Shown piece after piece: positions 1 through 4,913 of a DNA stretch of 5,060 nt; position 1 is the stretch's first letter, and every line of letters begins with the position of its first letter. The DNA is taken from the NCBI GenBank assembly GCA_036502345.1, contig DASXYT010000043.1:1-5060 (forward strand), given 5' to 3'. A program made the position numbers and the translations under genes. Source of the DNA: DATEPR01 sp036502345. Its GTDB lineage: Bacteria > Actinomycetota > Actinomycetes > Mycobacteriales > Pseudonocardiaceae. Below the pieces are notes generated by a model. The model did no database searches. It had not been told where the DNA came from and saw only the letters and a list, made by a program, of their open reading frames with translations.

Positions 1-49
1 GGTGCGCACCGACGGCGGCGGCGAGATTCCGCTGCCATCGGTGCGCACC
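1..49. terminator. Strong hairpin downstream of the G1 peptidase gene, probable terminator
   Basis: Two 21-nt arms (1-21 and 29-49) are reverse complements except for one C/A mismatch (13 against 37) and one G-T wobble (17 against 33). They enclose a 7-nt loop, CGAGATT. The outer ten bases of each arm are the self-complementary decamer GGTGCGCACC, so that decamer also occurs as a direct repeat at 1-10 and 40-49. The element lies 68 nt past the stop codon of the leftward peptidase gene, where a terminator is expected. The bases that would hold a U-tract on that strand are outside the window. Actinobacterial terminators often lack a U-tract. It could equally be a dispersed palindromic repeat or a double operator for a gene to the left. 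The arms may extend past the left edge. Confidence 0.55.
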
Positions 50-59
50 AGGCATCTAC

Positions 60-73
60 CAGCGCTTGCGCTG
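60..73. repeat. Short inverted repeat, 6-bp arms
   Basis: CAGCGC and GCGCTG flank a 2-nt TT centre. It sits between the 49-nt hairpin and the peptidase stop codon. A 2-nt centre is too tight for a good RNA loop without opening a pair, so it may be a protein site or chance. Nothing else is recognisable in 50-117. Confidence 0.25.
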
Positions 74-117
74 ATCAGTGGTGGCCGGGTGACCGACCCC
101 ACCGACCCCGACTTGGA

Positions 118-855
118 TCAGGGACCGGTATAGGTCACCGAGAAACTGTTCCCACCGGATGGGGCGGACGGCGTCGAGTAGGTCGTCGAGCCCTGGACCA
201 GCAGGATCTCCTGCGCGGTGGTCAGATTCGGGTTCGCGCCGTTGGCCGTGAGGCCGGTGAAGCTGAACGTGGAGAACCGCGGCGGGGCACCGATGACACC
301 GCCGACCGAGGTCGCCTCTTCGATCCACTCCGCCGACGTGCCGGCACCCCGGTACGTCTTGTTGGAGGTGAAGGACGCGCCTGTGGTGTTGTTGGTGAGC
401 GTGATCTTCCAGGTCGTGCCACTGACCTTCGCCACCGTGCCGGTGAAGGAGTCACCGGGGTGCACGGCGATCGTGGTGATCACGGTCTCGGCTGCCGGCA
501 GGATCTCCCACCATGCGTCATAGGTCGCGCGGCCGTTCACGACGTCGGCCTCGGTGCCCGTCTGGATCAGGTTGGAGTTGCTGAAGCCGTCGATGCCCAC
601 CCACTGCGACGAGAAGTGGCGTCCGGTGCCGGACACCGTGGGGACCGTCCAGTGGCCGGTCGCGGTGGTGAACGTGCCGGTCTTGGCGTAGCCCGACCAG
701 TTGCTCGACTGCGACACGGACTTGGTGTGGCTGATGACGTGGTTCGCGGTGTTGGTCGTGGCCACGGCTCCGCTCGCCATCGCGGGTAGTACGGCGAGCG
801 CGATGCCAGCCGCCACTCCGGCGACAGCAATGGAACGCAGGGATTTGACGCCCAT
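118..855 (-). CDS. Secreted G1-family glutamic endopeptidase (eqolisin)
   Basis: This is a predicted exported endopeptidase of family G1, 245 residues, whose known members use a Gln/Glu catalytic pair and work at acid pH. Residues 1-32 form a signal peptide: a basic start (MGVKSLR), a hydrophobic core around 8-22, and signal peptidase I sites after A27 (AMA) or A32 (AVA). The eqolisin domain spans about 51-243. It opens with SSNWSGYA, followed by the GHWTVP strand. The catalytic Gln is expected at Q84 in SSQWVGIDG and the catalytic Glu at E176 in SAEWIEEA. YDAWWE (112-117) matches the aromatic active-site strand of the family. The start at 855 is chosen because AGAAAGG lies 6 nt upstream and the signal peptide begins there; the frame stays open to 993, but that extension would bury the signal. 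The mature protein has no cysteine, so it lacks the disulfides of the fungal enzymes. It is divergent from ilvD with no evident functional link. Family assignment is firm; activity and substrate are inferred. Confidence 0.9.
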   Translation of the reverse strand: MGVKSLRSIAVAGVAAGIALAVLPAMASGAVATTNTANHVISHTKSVSQSSNWSGYAKTGTFTTATGHWTVPTVSGTGRHFSSQWVGIDGFSNSNLIQTGTEADVVNGRATYDAWWEILPAAETVITTIAVHPGDSFTGTVAKVSGTTWKITLTNNTTGASFTSNKTYRGAGTSAEWIEEATSVGGVIGAPPRFSTFSFTGLTANGANPNLTTAQEILLVQGSTTYSTPSAPSGGNSFSVTYTGP

Positions 856-871
856 CGGGTGCCTTTCTGTG

Positions 872-887
872 TATCGCGCATGCGATA
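872..887. promoter_or_regulatory. 16-bp dyad in the peptidase 5' leader
   Basis: TATCGC and GCGATA flank the tetranucleotide GCAT; the centre also contains the perfect octamer CGCATGCG (877-884). The dyad lies 16 nt upstream of the peptidase start codon and about 3 nt upstream of its ribosome binding site. In DNA it could be an operator; in RNA it would be a 6-bp hairpin with a 4-nt loop next to the ribosome site. Which of these applies, if either, cannot be told from sequence alone. Confidence 0.4.
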
Positions 888-959
888 TGCCCTCGAACCG
901 CACGCGCGGGGTAACCGGCCCGGTATGACGCAGGCGGTAGCACCCTCGCCACACCGTTG

Positions 960-974
960 CGATGATTTTCATCG
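960..974. promoter_or_regulatory. 15-bp dyad, CGATGA-TTT-TCATCG
   Basis: Perfect 6-bp arms surround a TTT centre. The core ATGATTTTCA (962-971) equals one half of the zinc-uptake-repressor (Zur) consensus as I recall it for actinomycetes, but the other half does not match. It may be an operator for a regulator I cannot name, or chance in a non-coding stretch. Confidence 0.3.
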
Positions 975-1014
975 TCCACCTGAGCTGCGGCAAGACCGTT
1001 CACTCAATGAGACG

Positions 1015-1045
1015 CGCATTCACATGAAATCATTCTGTGAATGCG
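1015..1045. promoter_or_regulatory. 10-bp perfect inverted repeat, candidate operator
   Basis: CGCATTCACA (1015-1024) and TGTGAATGCG (1036-1045) are exact reverse complements around an 11-nt AT-rich spacer. A G-T wobble and two more pairs beyond a mismatch extend the symmetry outward. The TCACA/TGTGA halves face the opposite way to a CRP/GlxR site (TGTGA-N6-TCACA), so a CRP-family call is not supported. The spacer contains the proposed -10 hexamer of the leftward peptidase promoter, so a bound dimer would cover the core promoter. That is a typical repressor arrangement. Confidence 0.5.
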
Positions 1046-1057
1046 TATCGGTAACAA
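1029..1057 (-). promoter_or_regulatory. Candidate sigma-70-type promoter for the G1 peptidase
   Basis: Read on the minus strand, TTGTTA (1057 to 1052, 4 of 6 to TTGACA) is followed after exactly 17 nt by AATGAT (1034 to 1029, 4 of 6 to TATAAT, with the key A and final T present). Transcription would start near 1022 and give a leader of about 165 nt before the peptidase start. The lower local GC supports a promoter, but both hexamers are imperfect. Confidence 0.35.
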
Positions 1058-1248
1058 TTGAAATAGTGTTAACAGCGTTGGGGATGACTCCCCTTGCGCC
1101 GTGTGGCCGGGCGGTTGGGGCGGCCGGAGTAACCTGGTGAGCGCCCCACCGGGTACCGGCACCCACCAGGTGCCCACCTCCATACGCGCCGACGCCCACC
1201 AGCTCCGCCGGCACAGGTCGGGTCAACGCATCCGTATCGCGAGACATT

Positions 1249-1255
1249 GGAGGAG
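1249..1255 (+). promoter_or_regulatory. Ribosome binding site that sets the ilvD start
   Basis: GGAGGAG ends 2 nt before the GTG at 1258. The spacing is short, but the purine run is strong, and the protein from this GTG begins PQLRSRTTTHGRN, which lines up with the N-terminus of known IlvD proteins. Confidence 0.7.
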
Positions 1256-1257
1256 CC

Positions 1258-3102
1258 GTGCCCCAACTGCGCTCCCGCACGACGACCCACGGCCGCAACG
1301 CCGCAGGCGCCCGCGCCCTCTGGCGGGCCACCGGCATGACCGACAGTGACTTCGGCAAGCCGATCGTGGCCATCGCCAACTCCTACACCCAGTTCGTGCC
1401 CGGTCACGTGCACCTTCGTGACCTCGGCGAACTGGTGGCCGGAGCGGTGGCGGAGGCGGGTGGCGTCGCCAGGGAGTTCCACACCATCGCGGTGGACGAC
1501 GGGATCGCCATGGGCCACAGCGGGATGCTCTACTCCCTGCCGTCCAGGGAGATCATCGCCGACTCGGTGGAGTACATGGTCAACGCGCACCAGGCGGACG
1601 CCCTGGTGTGCATCTCGAACTGCGACAAGATCACCCCCGGCATGCTGAACGCGGCACTGCGGCTGAACATCCCCACCGTGTTCGTGTCCGGTGGCCCGAT
1701 GGAGGCCGGCAAGGCCGTCGTCGTGGACGGTGTCGCGCAGGCACCGACCGACCTGATCACTGCCATCTCGGCATCGGCCAGCCCGTCGGTGGACGACGCC
1801 GGCCTGGCGCTGGTCGAGGCGTCGGCGTGCCCGACCTGCGGTTCCTGCTCCGGCATGTTCACCGCGAACTCGATGAACTGCCTGACCGAGGCACTCGGCC
1901 TCGCGCTGCCCGGCAACGGCTCGACGCTGGCCACGCACGCGGCCCGCAGGGACCTGTTCCTCAACGCCGGCCGGACCGTGGTCGAACTGGCCAAACGCTG
2001 GTACGAGCAGGACGACGAGTCCGCGCTGCCCCGCTCGATCGCCACCAGGGCCGCGTTCGCCAACGCGATGGCGCTGGACATGGCGATGGGCGGCTCGACG
2101 AACACCGTGCTGCACATCCTGGCCGCCGCCCAGGAGGGCGAGATCGACTTCACCCAGGACGACATCGACGCGATCAGCCGTCGGGTGCCGTGCCTGAGCA
2201 AGGTGGCGCCGAACTCCGACTACCACATGGAGGACGTGCACCGGGCCGGTGGCATCCCCGCCATCCTGGGTGAGCTGGACCGTGCCGGCCTGTTGGACCA
2301 CGATGTGCGCTCGGTGCACACCCCGACGCTGACCGAGTGGCTGGGCAACTGGGACGTGCGTGCGGCCTCGCCGTCGGAGACGGCCCTCGAACTGTTCCAC
2401 GCGGCACCCGGCGGGGTGCGCACCACGCAGGCGTTCTCCACGAAGAACCGCTGGTCCAGCCTGGACACCGACGCCGAAGGGGGCTGCATCAGGGACGCGG
2501 CGCACGCCTACTCGGCCGAGGGCGGACTGATGGTGCTGCGCGGCAACATCGCCGAGGACGGCGCGATCATCAAGGCCGCCGGTGTGGACGAGGACCTGTG
2601 GAAGTTCACCGGCCCGGCCAGGGTGGTGGAGAGCCAGGAGCAGGCGGTGTCGGCGATCCTCGGCAAGCAGGTCCAGCCGGGCGAGGTCGTGGTGATCCGC
2701 TACGAGGGACCGTCCGGTGGCCCCGGCATGCAGGAGATGCTGCATCCGACGGCGTTCCTGAAGGGCGCAGGGCTCGGCAAGAAGTGCGCGCTGATCACCG
2801 ACGGCCGCTTCTCCGGCGGCACGTCCGGTCTCTCGGTCGGCCACATCTCGCCGGAGGCCGCTGCCGGCGGTGCGATCGCACTCATCCAGGACGGCGACCA
2901 GATCATGATCGACGTCCACGAGCGCAAGCTGGAACTGCTGGTCGACCCGGCTGTGCTGGCCGAGCGGCGGGCCAAGATGGATGCCAGTGAGCGGCCGTGG
3001 CAGCCGACCGACCGGGTGCGACCGGTCACGGCGGCGCTGCGGGCCTACGCGCGGATGGCCACGTCGGCATCGCGCGGCGCCGTGCGGGACGTGGATCGCT
3101 GA
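1258..3102 (+). CDS. ilvD: Dihydroxy-acid dehydratase IlvD
   Basis: This cytosolic iron-sulfur enzyme dehydrates 2,3-dihydroxyisovalerate and 2,3-dihydroxy-3-methylvalerate to the 2-oxo acids that precede valine, leucine and isoleucine; the former also leads to pantothenate. The protein has 614 residues, against 616 for E. coli IlvD, and aligns with it from end to end. Visible signatures are IAVDDGIAMGH with metal ligand D81, CISNCDKITPG with cluster ligand C122, D123 and the K124 that is carbamylated in the family, ACPTCGSCSGMF with cluster ligand C194, E493 as metal ligand, and DGRFSGGTSG with S519 at the proposed catalytic base. None is missing. The GTG start is set by the purine-rich site just upstream. 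The gene is not next to ilvB, ilvN or ilvC here. A hairpin terminator starts 10 nt after the stop. Confidence 0.97.
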   Translation: MPQLRSRTTTHGRNAAGARALWRATGMTDSDFGKPIVAIANSYTQFVPGHVHLRDLGELVAGAVAEAGGVAREFHTIAVDDGIAMGHSGMLYSLPSREIIADSVEYMVNAHQADALVCISNCDKITPGMLNAALRLNIPTVFVSGGPMEAGKAVVVDGVAQAPTDLITAISASASPSVDDAGLALVEASACPTCGSCSGMFTANSMNCLTEALGLALPGNGSTLATHAARRDLFLNAGRTVVELAKRWYEQDDESALPRSIATRAAFANAMALDMAMGGSTNTVLHILAAAQEGEIDFTQDDIDAISRRVPCLSKVAPNSDYHMEDVHRAGGIPAILGELDRAGLLDHDVRSVHTPTLTEWLGNWDVRAASPSETALELFHAAPGGVRTTQAFSTKNRWSSLDTDAEGGCIRDAAHAYSAEGGLMVLRGNIAEDGAIIKAAGVDEDLWKFTGPARVVESQEQAVSAILGKQVQPGEVVVIRYEGPSGGPGMQEMLHPTAFLKGAGLGKKCALITDGRFSGGTSGLSVGHISPEAAAGGAIALIQDGDQIMIDVHERKLELLVDPAVLAERRAKMDASERPWQPTDRVRPVTAALRAYARMATSASRGAVRDVDR

Positions 3103-3112
3103 GCGCGGACGA

Positions 3113-3148
3113 CACGAAGGGGGCAGCCGACCGGCTGCCCCCTTCGTG
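3113..3148. terminator. Bidirectional terminator between ilvD and the DoxX gene
   Basis: A perfect 16-bp stem (3113-3128 with 3133-3148) has a 4-nt GACC loop. It fills most of the 51-bp gap between two convergent stop codons, 10 nt after ilvD and 5 nt after the DoxX gene. There is no U-tract on either side, which is common for actinobacterial hairpin terminators. The symmetry lets it serve both transcripts. Confidence 0.88.
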
Positions 3149-3153
3149 GTCCG

Positions 3154-3819
3154 TCAGTGGTTGCGCAGTACGAACAGGAAGACGATCGCCACTGCCGCGC
3201 CGATGATCAGGAAGATGAACCCGCTCAGGCCGGGCCGCCGGAACCACGGTGTCGGCCGGTCCAGGGACACCCTGCCCGGGCCGGCGAACAGCAGCGCGAA
3301 CGCGCCGGCCGCGAGGATCAACTCCAGTTCGTAGCCGGGCGCGAAGAAGCCGATCTTCCACTTCAGCACGATCACGTTGGCCAGCAGACCGAGCACCGCG
3401 GCCGCTGCCAGCGGGGTGAACAGGCCGAGTACCAGCAGGCCACCGCCCACCAGTTCGGTGCCGCCTGCGACCCAGGCGAGGATGCTGGGATCGGTGTAGC
3501 CGCTGGCCTTCACCAGGCTGACGAACCCGTCGTGGCCGATGCCGTGGAACAGGCCGAACAGGTGCTGCAGGCCGTGGCCAATGAACGTGCCGCCGACCAC
3601 GATCCTGAGCACCAGCAGGCCGAAGTCGGCACTGCCGGTCCAGCGCAGTGGTGGTCTGGTCCGGTCGTCGTCGTCGAAGGGAGACGGGCTGTACCCGGTG
3701 CCGGCCGGCGGCAGGGAGGTCGTCGGCTCCGAACCTGTGAAGCCGAACTCCTCGTCCGGGTCACGTCCGGCCGAGTCGTAGGTCGAGCTGAACAGCTTGT
3801 CGCCGTCGTACGTGCTCAC
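3154..3819 (-). CDS. DoxX-family integral membrane protein
   Basis: A 221-residue membrane protein. Residues 1-62 are hydrophilic, rich in Asp, Pro, Ser and Thr (a FDDDD run at 48-52), and probably cytoplasmic. Four DoxX-type helices follow at about 66-90, 113-133, 136-153 and 164-181, and a further C-terminal helix at about 199-217 ends in RNH. Typical DoxX features are LRIVVGGTFIGHGLQHLF in helix 1, GGTELVGGGLLVLGLFTPLAA across helices 2-3, and GPGRVSLD after helix 4. The family includes the M. tuberculosis DoxX that associates with SodA and a thiosulfate sulfurtransferase; neither partner is encoded here, so the role is unknown. The start is GTG with no clear ribosome binding site; a TAGCCT hexamer ends 8 nt upstream, so a leaderless or near-leaderless mRNA is possible. 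It lies 117 bp downstream of the hydroxyacid dehydrogenase gene on the same strand. Confidence 0.88.
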   Translation of the reverse strand: MSTYDGDKLFSSTYDSAGRDPDEEFGFTGSEPTTSLPPAGTGYSPSPFDDDDRTRPPLRWTGSADFGLLVLRIVVGGTFIGHGLQHLFGLFHGIGHDGFVSLVKASGYTDPSILAWVAGGTELVGGGLLVLGLFTPLAAAAVLGLLANVIVLKWKIGFFAPGYELELILAAGAFALLFAGPGRVSLDRPTPWFRRPGLSGFIFLIIGAAVAIVFLFVLRNH

Positions 3820-3834
3820 GGTGCGGCAGGCTAC

Positions 3835-3848
3835 GTGATCCGGGTCAC
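3835..3848. promoter_or_regulatory. 14-bp dyad upstream of the DoxX gene
   Basis: GTGATCC and GGGTCAC are reverse complements except at one position. The dyad lies 15 nt upstream of the DoxX start and just upstream of the TAGCCT hexamer (plus-strand 3828-3833), so a protein bound here would contact the core promoter. The rest of the 117-bp gap (3820-3936) shows a small CACC-TTCG-GGTG hairpin at 3857-3868 and no terminator for the upstream gene. Confidence 0.3.
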
Positions 3849-3936
3849 CAACGCGACACCTTCGGGTGAACGCCGACCGGCCAACACACTGTGACCTGGC
3901 GATTTCACCGGTAAGAGATCAATCACGGACCTGACT

Positions 3937-4851
3937 TCAATACTCCCCGTGCACCAGATTGCGCAGCGGCTGCCCGGCCGCGTACCTGGCGATCTCGTCG
4001 GCGGCCACCCGCCAGGCCCTGCGCCCACTGCCCCGGCACGAACCGCCGACGTGCGGTGTCAGGAACACGCCATCCAACGTCCACAGTGGATGATCGGGCG
4101 GCAACGGCTCGGGATCGGTGACGTCCAGCACCGCCCGCAGCCTGCCGGTACGCAACTCGGCCACCAGCGCGTCGGTGTCCACGACAGGGCCGCGCGCCGC
4201 GTTCACCAGGATGGCGTCGTCGCGCATCCCGGCCAGGAACGCGGCGTCCACCAGGCCGGTCGTCTCCCTGGTCAGCGGCACCATCAACACCACGGCGTCG
4301 TAGTCGCCGACCAGGTCGGGCAGCTCGCTCACCCCGTGCACACCGTCCCGGGCATGCCGGCCGACGAGTGTGGTCCCGGTGTCGAACGGAGCCAGCCTGC
4401 GGGCCAGCTGGTCACCGAGGTCGCCGGCGCCGACGATCAGCACCCGCTTGTCCTGCAACGTGTCCGTGGAATGAAAGTCCCACTTCTGCCGGGCGCGGGC
4501 CTCGATGAAGCGGGGGAAGTCCCGGTACACCGCGAGCAGTCCGGCGACCACCCACTCCGCCGTGCTGCCGCCGTGCGCGCCGCGGGCGGTGGACAGCAGG
4601 ACGCCGTCGGGCAGCTTGCCGATCCAGACCTCCGCGCCCGCCGACAGCAGTTGCACGTACTTCAGTTCCGGCAGGCCGGCCAGCATCTCGGCCACGTCGT
4701 CCGTGGACAGGAACCGGGGCACCAGCACCTGCGCGGACGCCGCCTCGGCGGGCCACGGCTCGCCCGGCTCGTAGCGCACCGCTCGGACGCCAGCCACACC
4801 GGACAGCACGTCGACACCATGATCGTCGGGGACCAGCACCGAGATTGTCAC
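3937..4851 (-). CDS. D-isomer-specific 2-hydroxyacid dehydrogenase
   Basis: This 304-residue soluble oxidoreductase interconverts a 2-oxo acid and its D-2-hydroxy acid with a nicotinamide cofactor. The N-terminal part (about 1-95) and the C-terminal tail form the substrate domain, with LSAGAE (69-74) and ARGAHGGSTAEW (89-100) at the expected loops. The nucleotide-binding domain runs from about 100 to 270 with VGAGDLG (G141, G143, G146). The catalytic triad is complete: R220 in NAARGPVVD, E248 in DPEPLP, H267 in TPHVGG. The strand after the glycine loop ends in VGRHAR, with R165 and R168 where NAD-specific members carry an acidic residue; this suggests NADP(H), as in glyoxylate/hydroxypyruvate reductases of the GhrA type. 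It lacks the C-terminal ACT or ASB domains of SerA and is too short for that enzyme. The start is GTG with no well-spaced ribosome site. The substrate is unknown. Confidence 0.9.
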   Translation of the reverse strand: MTISVLVPDDHGVDVLSGVAGVRAVRYEPGEPWPAEAASAQVLVPRFLSTDDVAEMLAGLPELKYVQLLSAGAEVWIGKLPDGVLLSTARGAHGGSTAEWVVAGLLAVYRDFPRFIEARARQKWDFHSTDTLQDKRVLIVGAGDLGDQLARRLAPFDTGTTLVGRHARDGVHGVSELPDLVGDYDAVVLMVPLTRETTGLVDAAFLAGMRDDAILVNAARGPVVDTDALVAELRTGRLRAVLDVTDPEPLPPDHPLWTLDGVFLTPHVGGSCRGSGRRAWRVAADEIARYAAGQPLRNLVHGEY

Positions 4852-4857
4852 GCGCCT

Positions 4858-4863
4858 ACCGTA
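4858..4863 (-). promoter_or_regulatory. Candidate -10 element for leaderless transcription of the dehydrogenase gene
   Basis: On the minus strand, TACGGT fits the actinobacterial TANNNT -10 pattern, and exactly six bases (AGGCGC) separate it from the GTG start. The transcript would therefore begin at the start codon. GGTAGG overlaps it but is only 3 nt from the GTG, too near to act as a normal ribosome site. No good -35 is seen. Confidence 0.4.
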
Positions 4864-4882
4864 TGGGCCGAACGCGGGCAGC

Positions 4883-4902
4883 GCCGCAGCGCGTGGTGCG
4901 GC
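4883..4902. promoter_or_regulatory. 20-bp inverted repeat between the divergent genes
   Basis: GCCGCA and TGCGGC are exact reverse complements with 8 nt between them. The repeat lies between the two proposed -10 hexamers in the 62-bp divergent gap, where one regulator could control both genes. Arms of 6 bp in GC-rich DNA are weak evidence. Confidence 0.25.
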
Positions 4903-4907
4903 ACACT
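4902..4907 (+). promoter_or_regulatory. Candidate -10 element for leaderless transcription of the hydrolase gene
   Basis: CACACT keeps the two most important -10 bases (A at the second position, T at the sixth) and ends six bases before the GTG at 4914. No ribosome binding site is present, since the bases before the GTG are TTTGCG. This is weaker than the element on the other strand because the first base is C. Confidence 0.25.
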
Positions 4908-4913
4908 TTTGCG

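Larger units (their letters stand above)
856..1257. other. 402-bp divergent intergenic region between the peptidase gene and ilvD
   Basis: No gene is supported here. Open frames crossing it are extensions of, or overlaps with, the flanking genes. Positions 1018-1075 are clearly AT-richer than their surroundings and hold the best promoter-like sequence, reading toward the peptidase. The region has dyads at 872-887, 960-974 and 1015-1045, listed separately. A small hairpin (GGGGA, TGAC loop, TCCCC) lies at 1080-1093, and 7-bp arms CCTGGTG/CACCAGG at 1133-1139 and 1164-1170 could fold in an ilvD leader. For ilvD itself I see only weak -10 matches (TAGTGT at 1064-1069, TAACCT at 1130-1135) without a matching -35. 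No leader peptide rich in Leu, Ile or Val codons and no T-box core sequence was found. Confidence 0.7.

Noticed and set aside
2..133. Open plus-strand frame from the left edge to TAG at 131-133, overlapping the 3' end of the peptidase gene
   Set aside because: The 43-residue translation resembles nothing I recognise, third-position GC falls after about position 50, and the stretch contains the 49-nt hairpin. It could be the tail of a gene to the left, but there is not enough sequence to support it. A second frame closing at 72-74 is no better.
856..993. 46-residue N-terminal extension of the peptidase frame
   Set aside because: It would place the signal peptide inside the protein, and the good ribosome site AGAAAGG sits just before the ATG at 855.
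1147..1170. GGGTACCGG considered as a T-box antiterminator core
   Set aside because: The conserved GGGTGGNACCGCG core is not present, and there is no specifier stem or terminator to go with it.
871..1239. GTATCG occurring three times between the peptidase gene and ilvD (871-876, 1045-1050, 1234-1239)
   Set aside because: A hexamer at irregular spacing is weak evidence, and two of the copies are already part of or next to the dyads described.
1101..1349. Plus-strand frame before and into ilvD, considered as an ilvD leader peptide (including the GTG at 1137 with GGAG upstream)
   Set aside because: It is not enriched in Leu, Ile or Val, runs about 90 nt into ilvD in another frame, and is rich in Arg and Pro as expected for an overlapping shadow frame.
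1069..2919. 616-residue open frame antisense to ilvD
   Set aside because: It is a mirror of a strongly biased high-GC gene. The translation is low-complexity His/Arg/Gly/Val-rich sequence with no domain, while the plus strand encodes a complete IlvD.
3157..3894. 245-residue open frame antisense to the DoxX gene
   Set aside because: The product is Gln/Arg/Ala-rich with no recognisable fold, whereas the opposite strand encodes a clear membrane protein.
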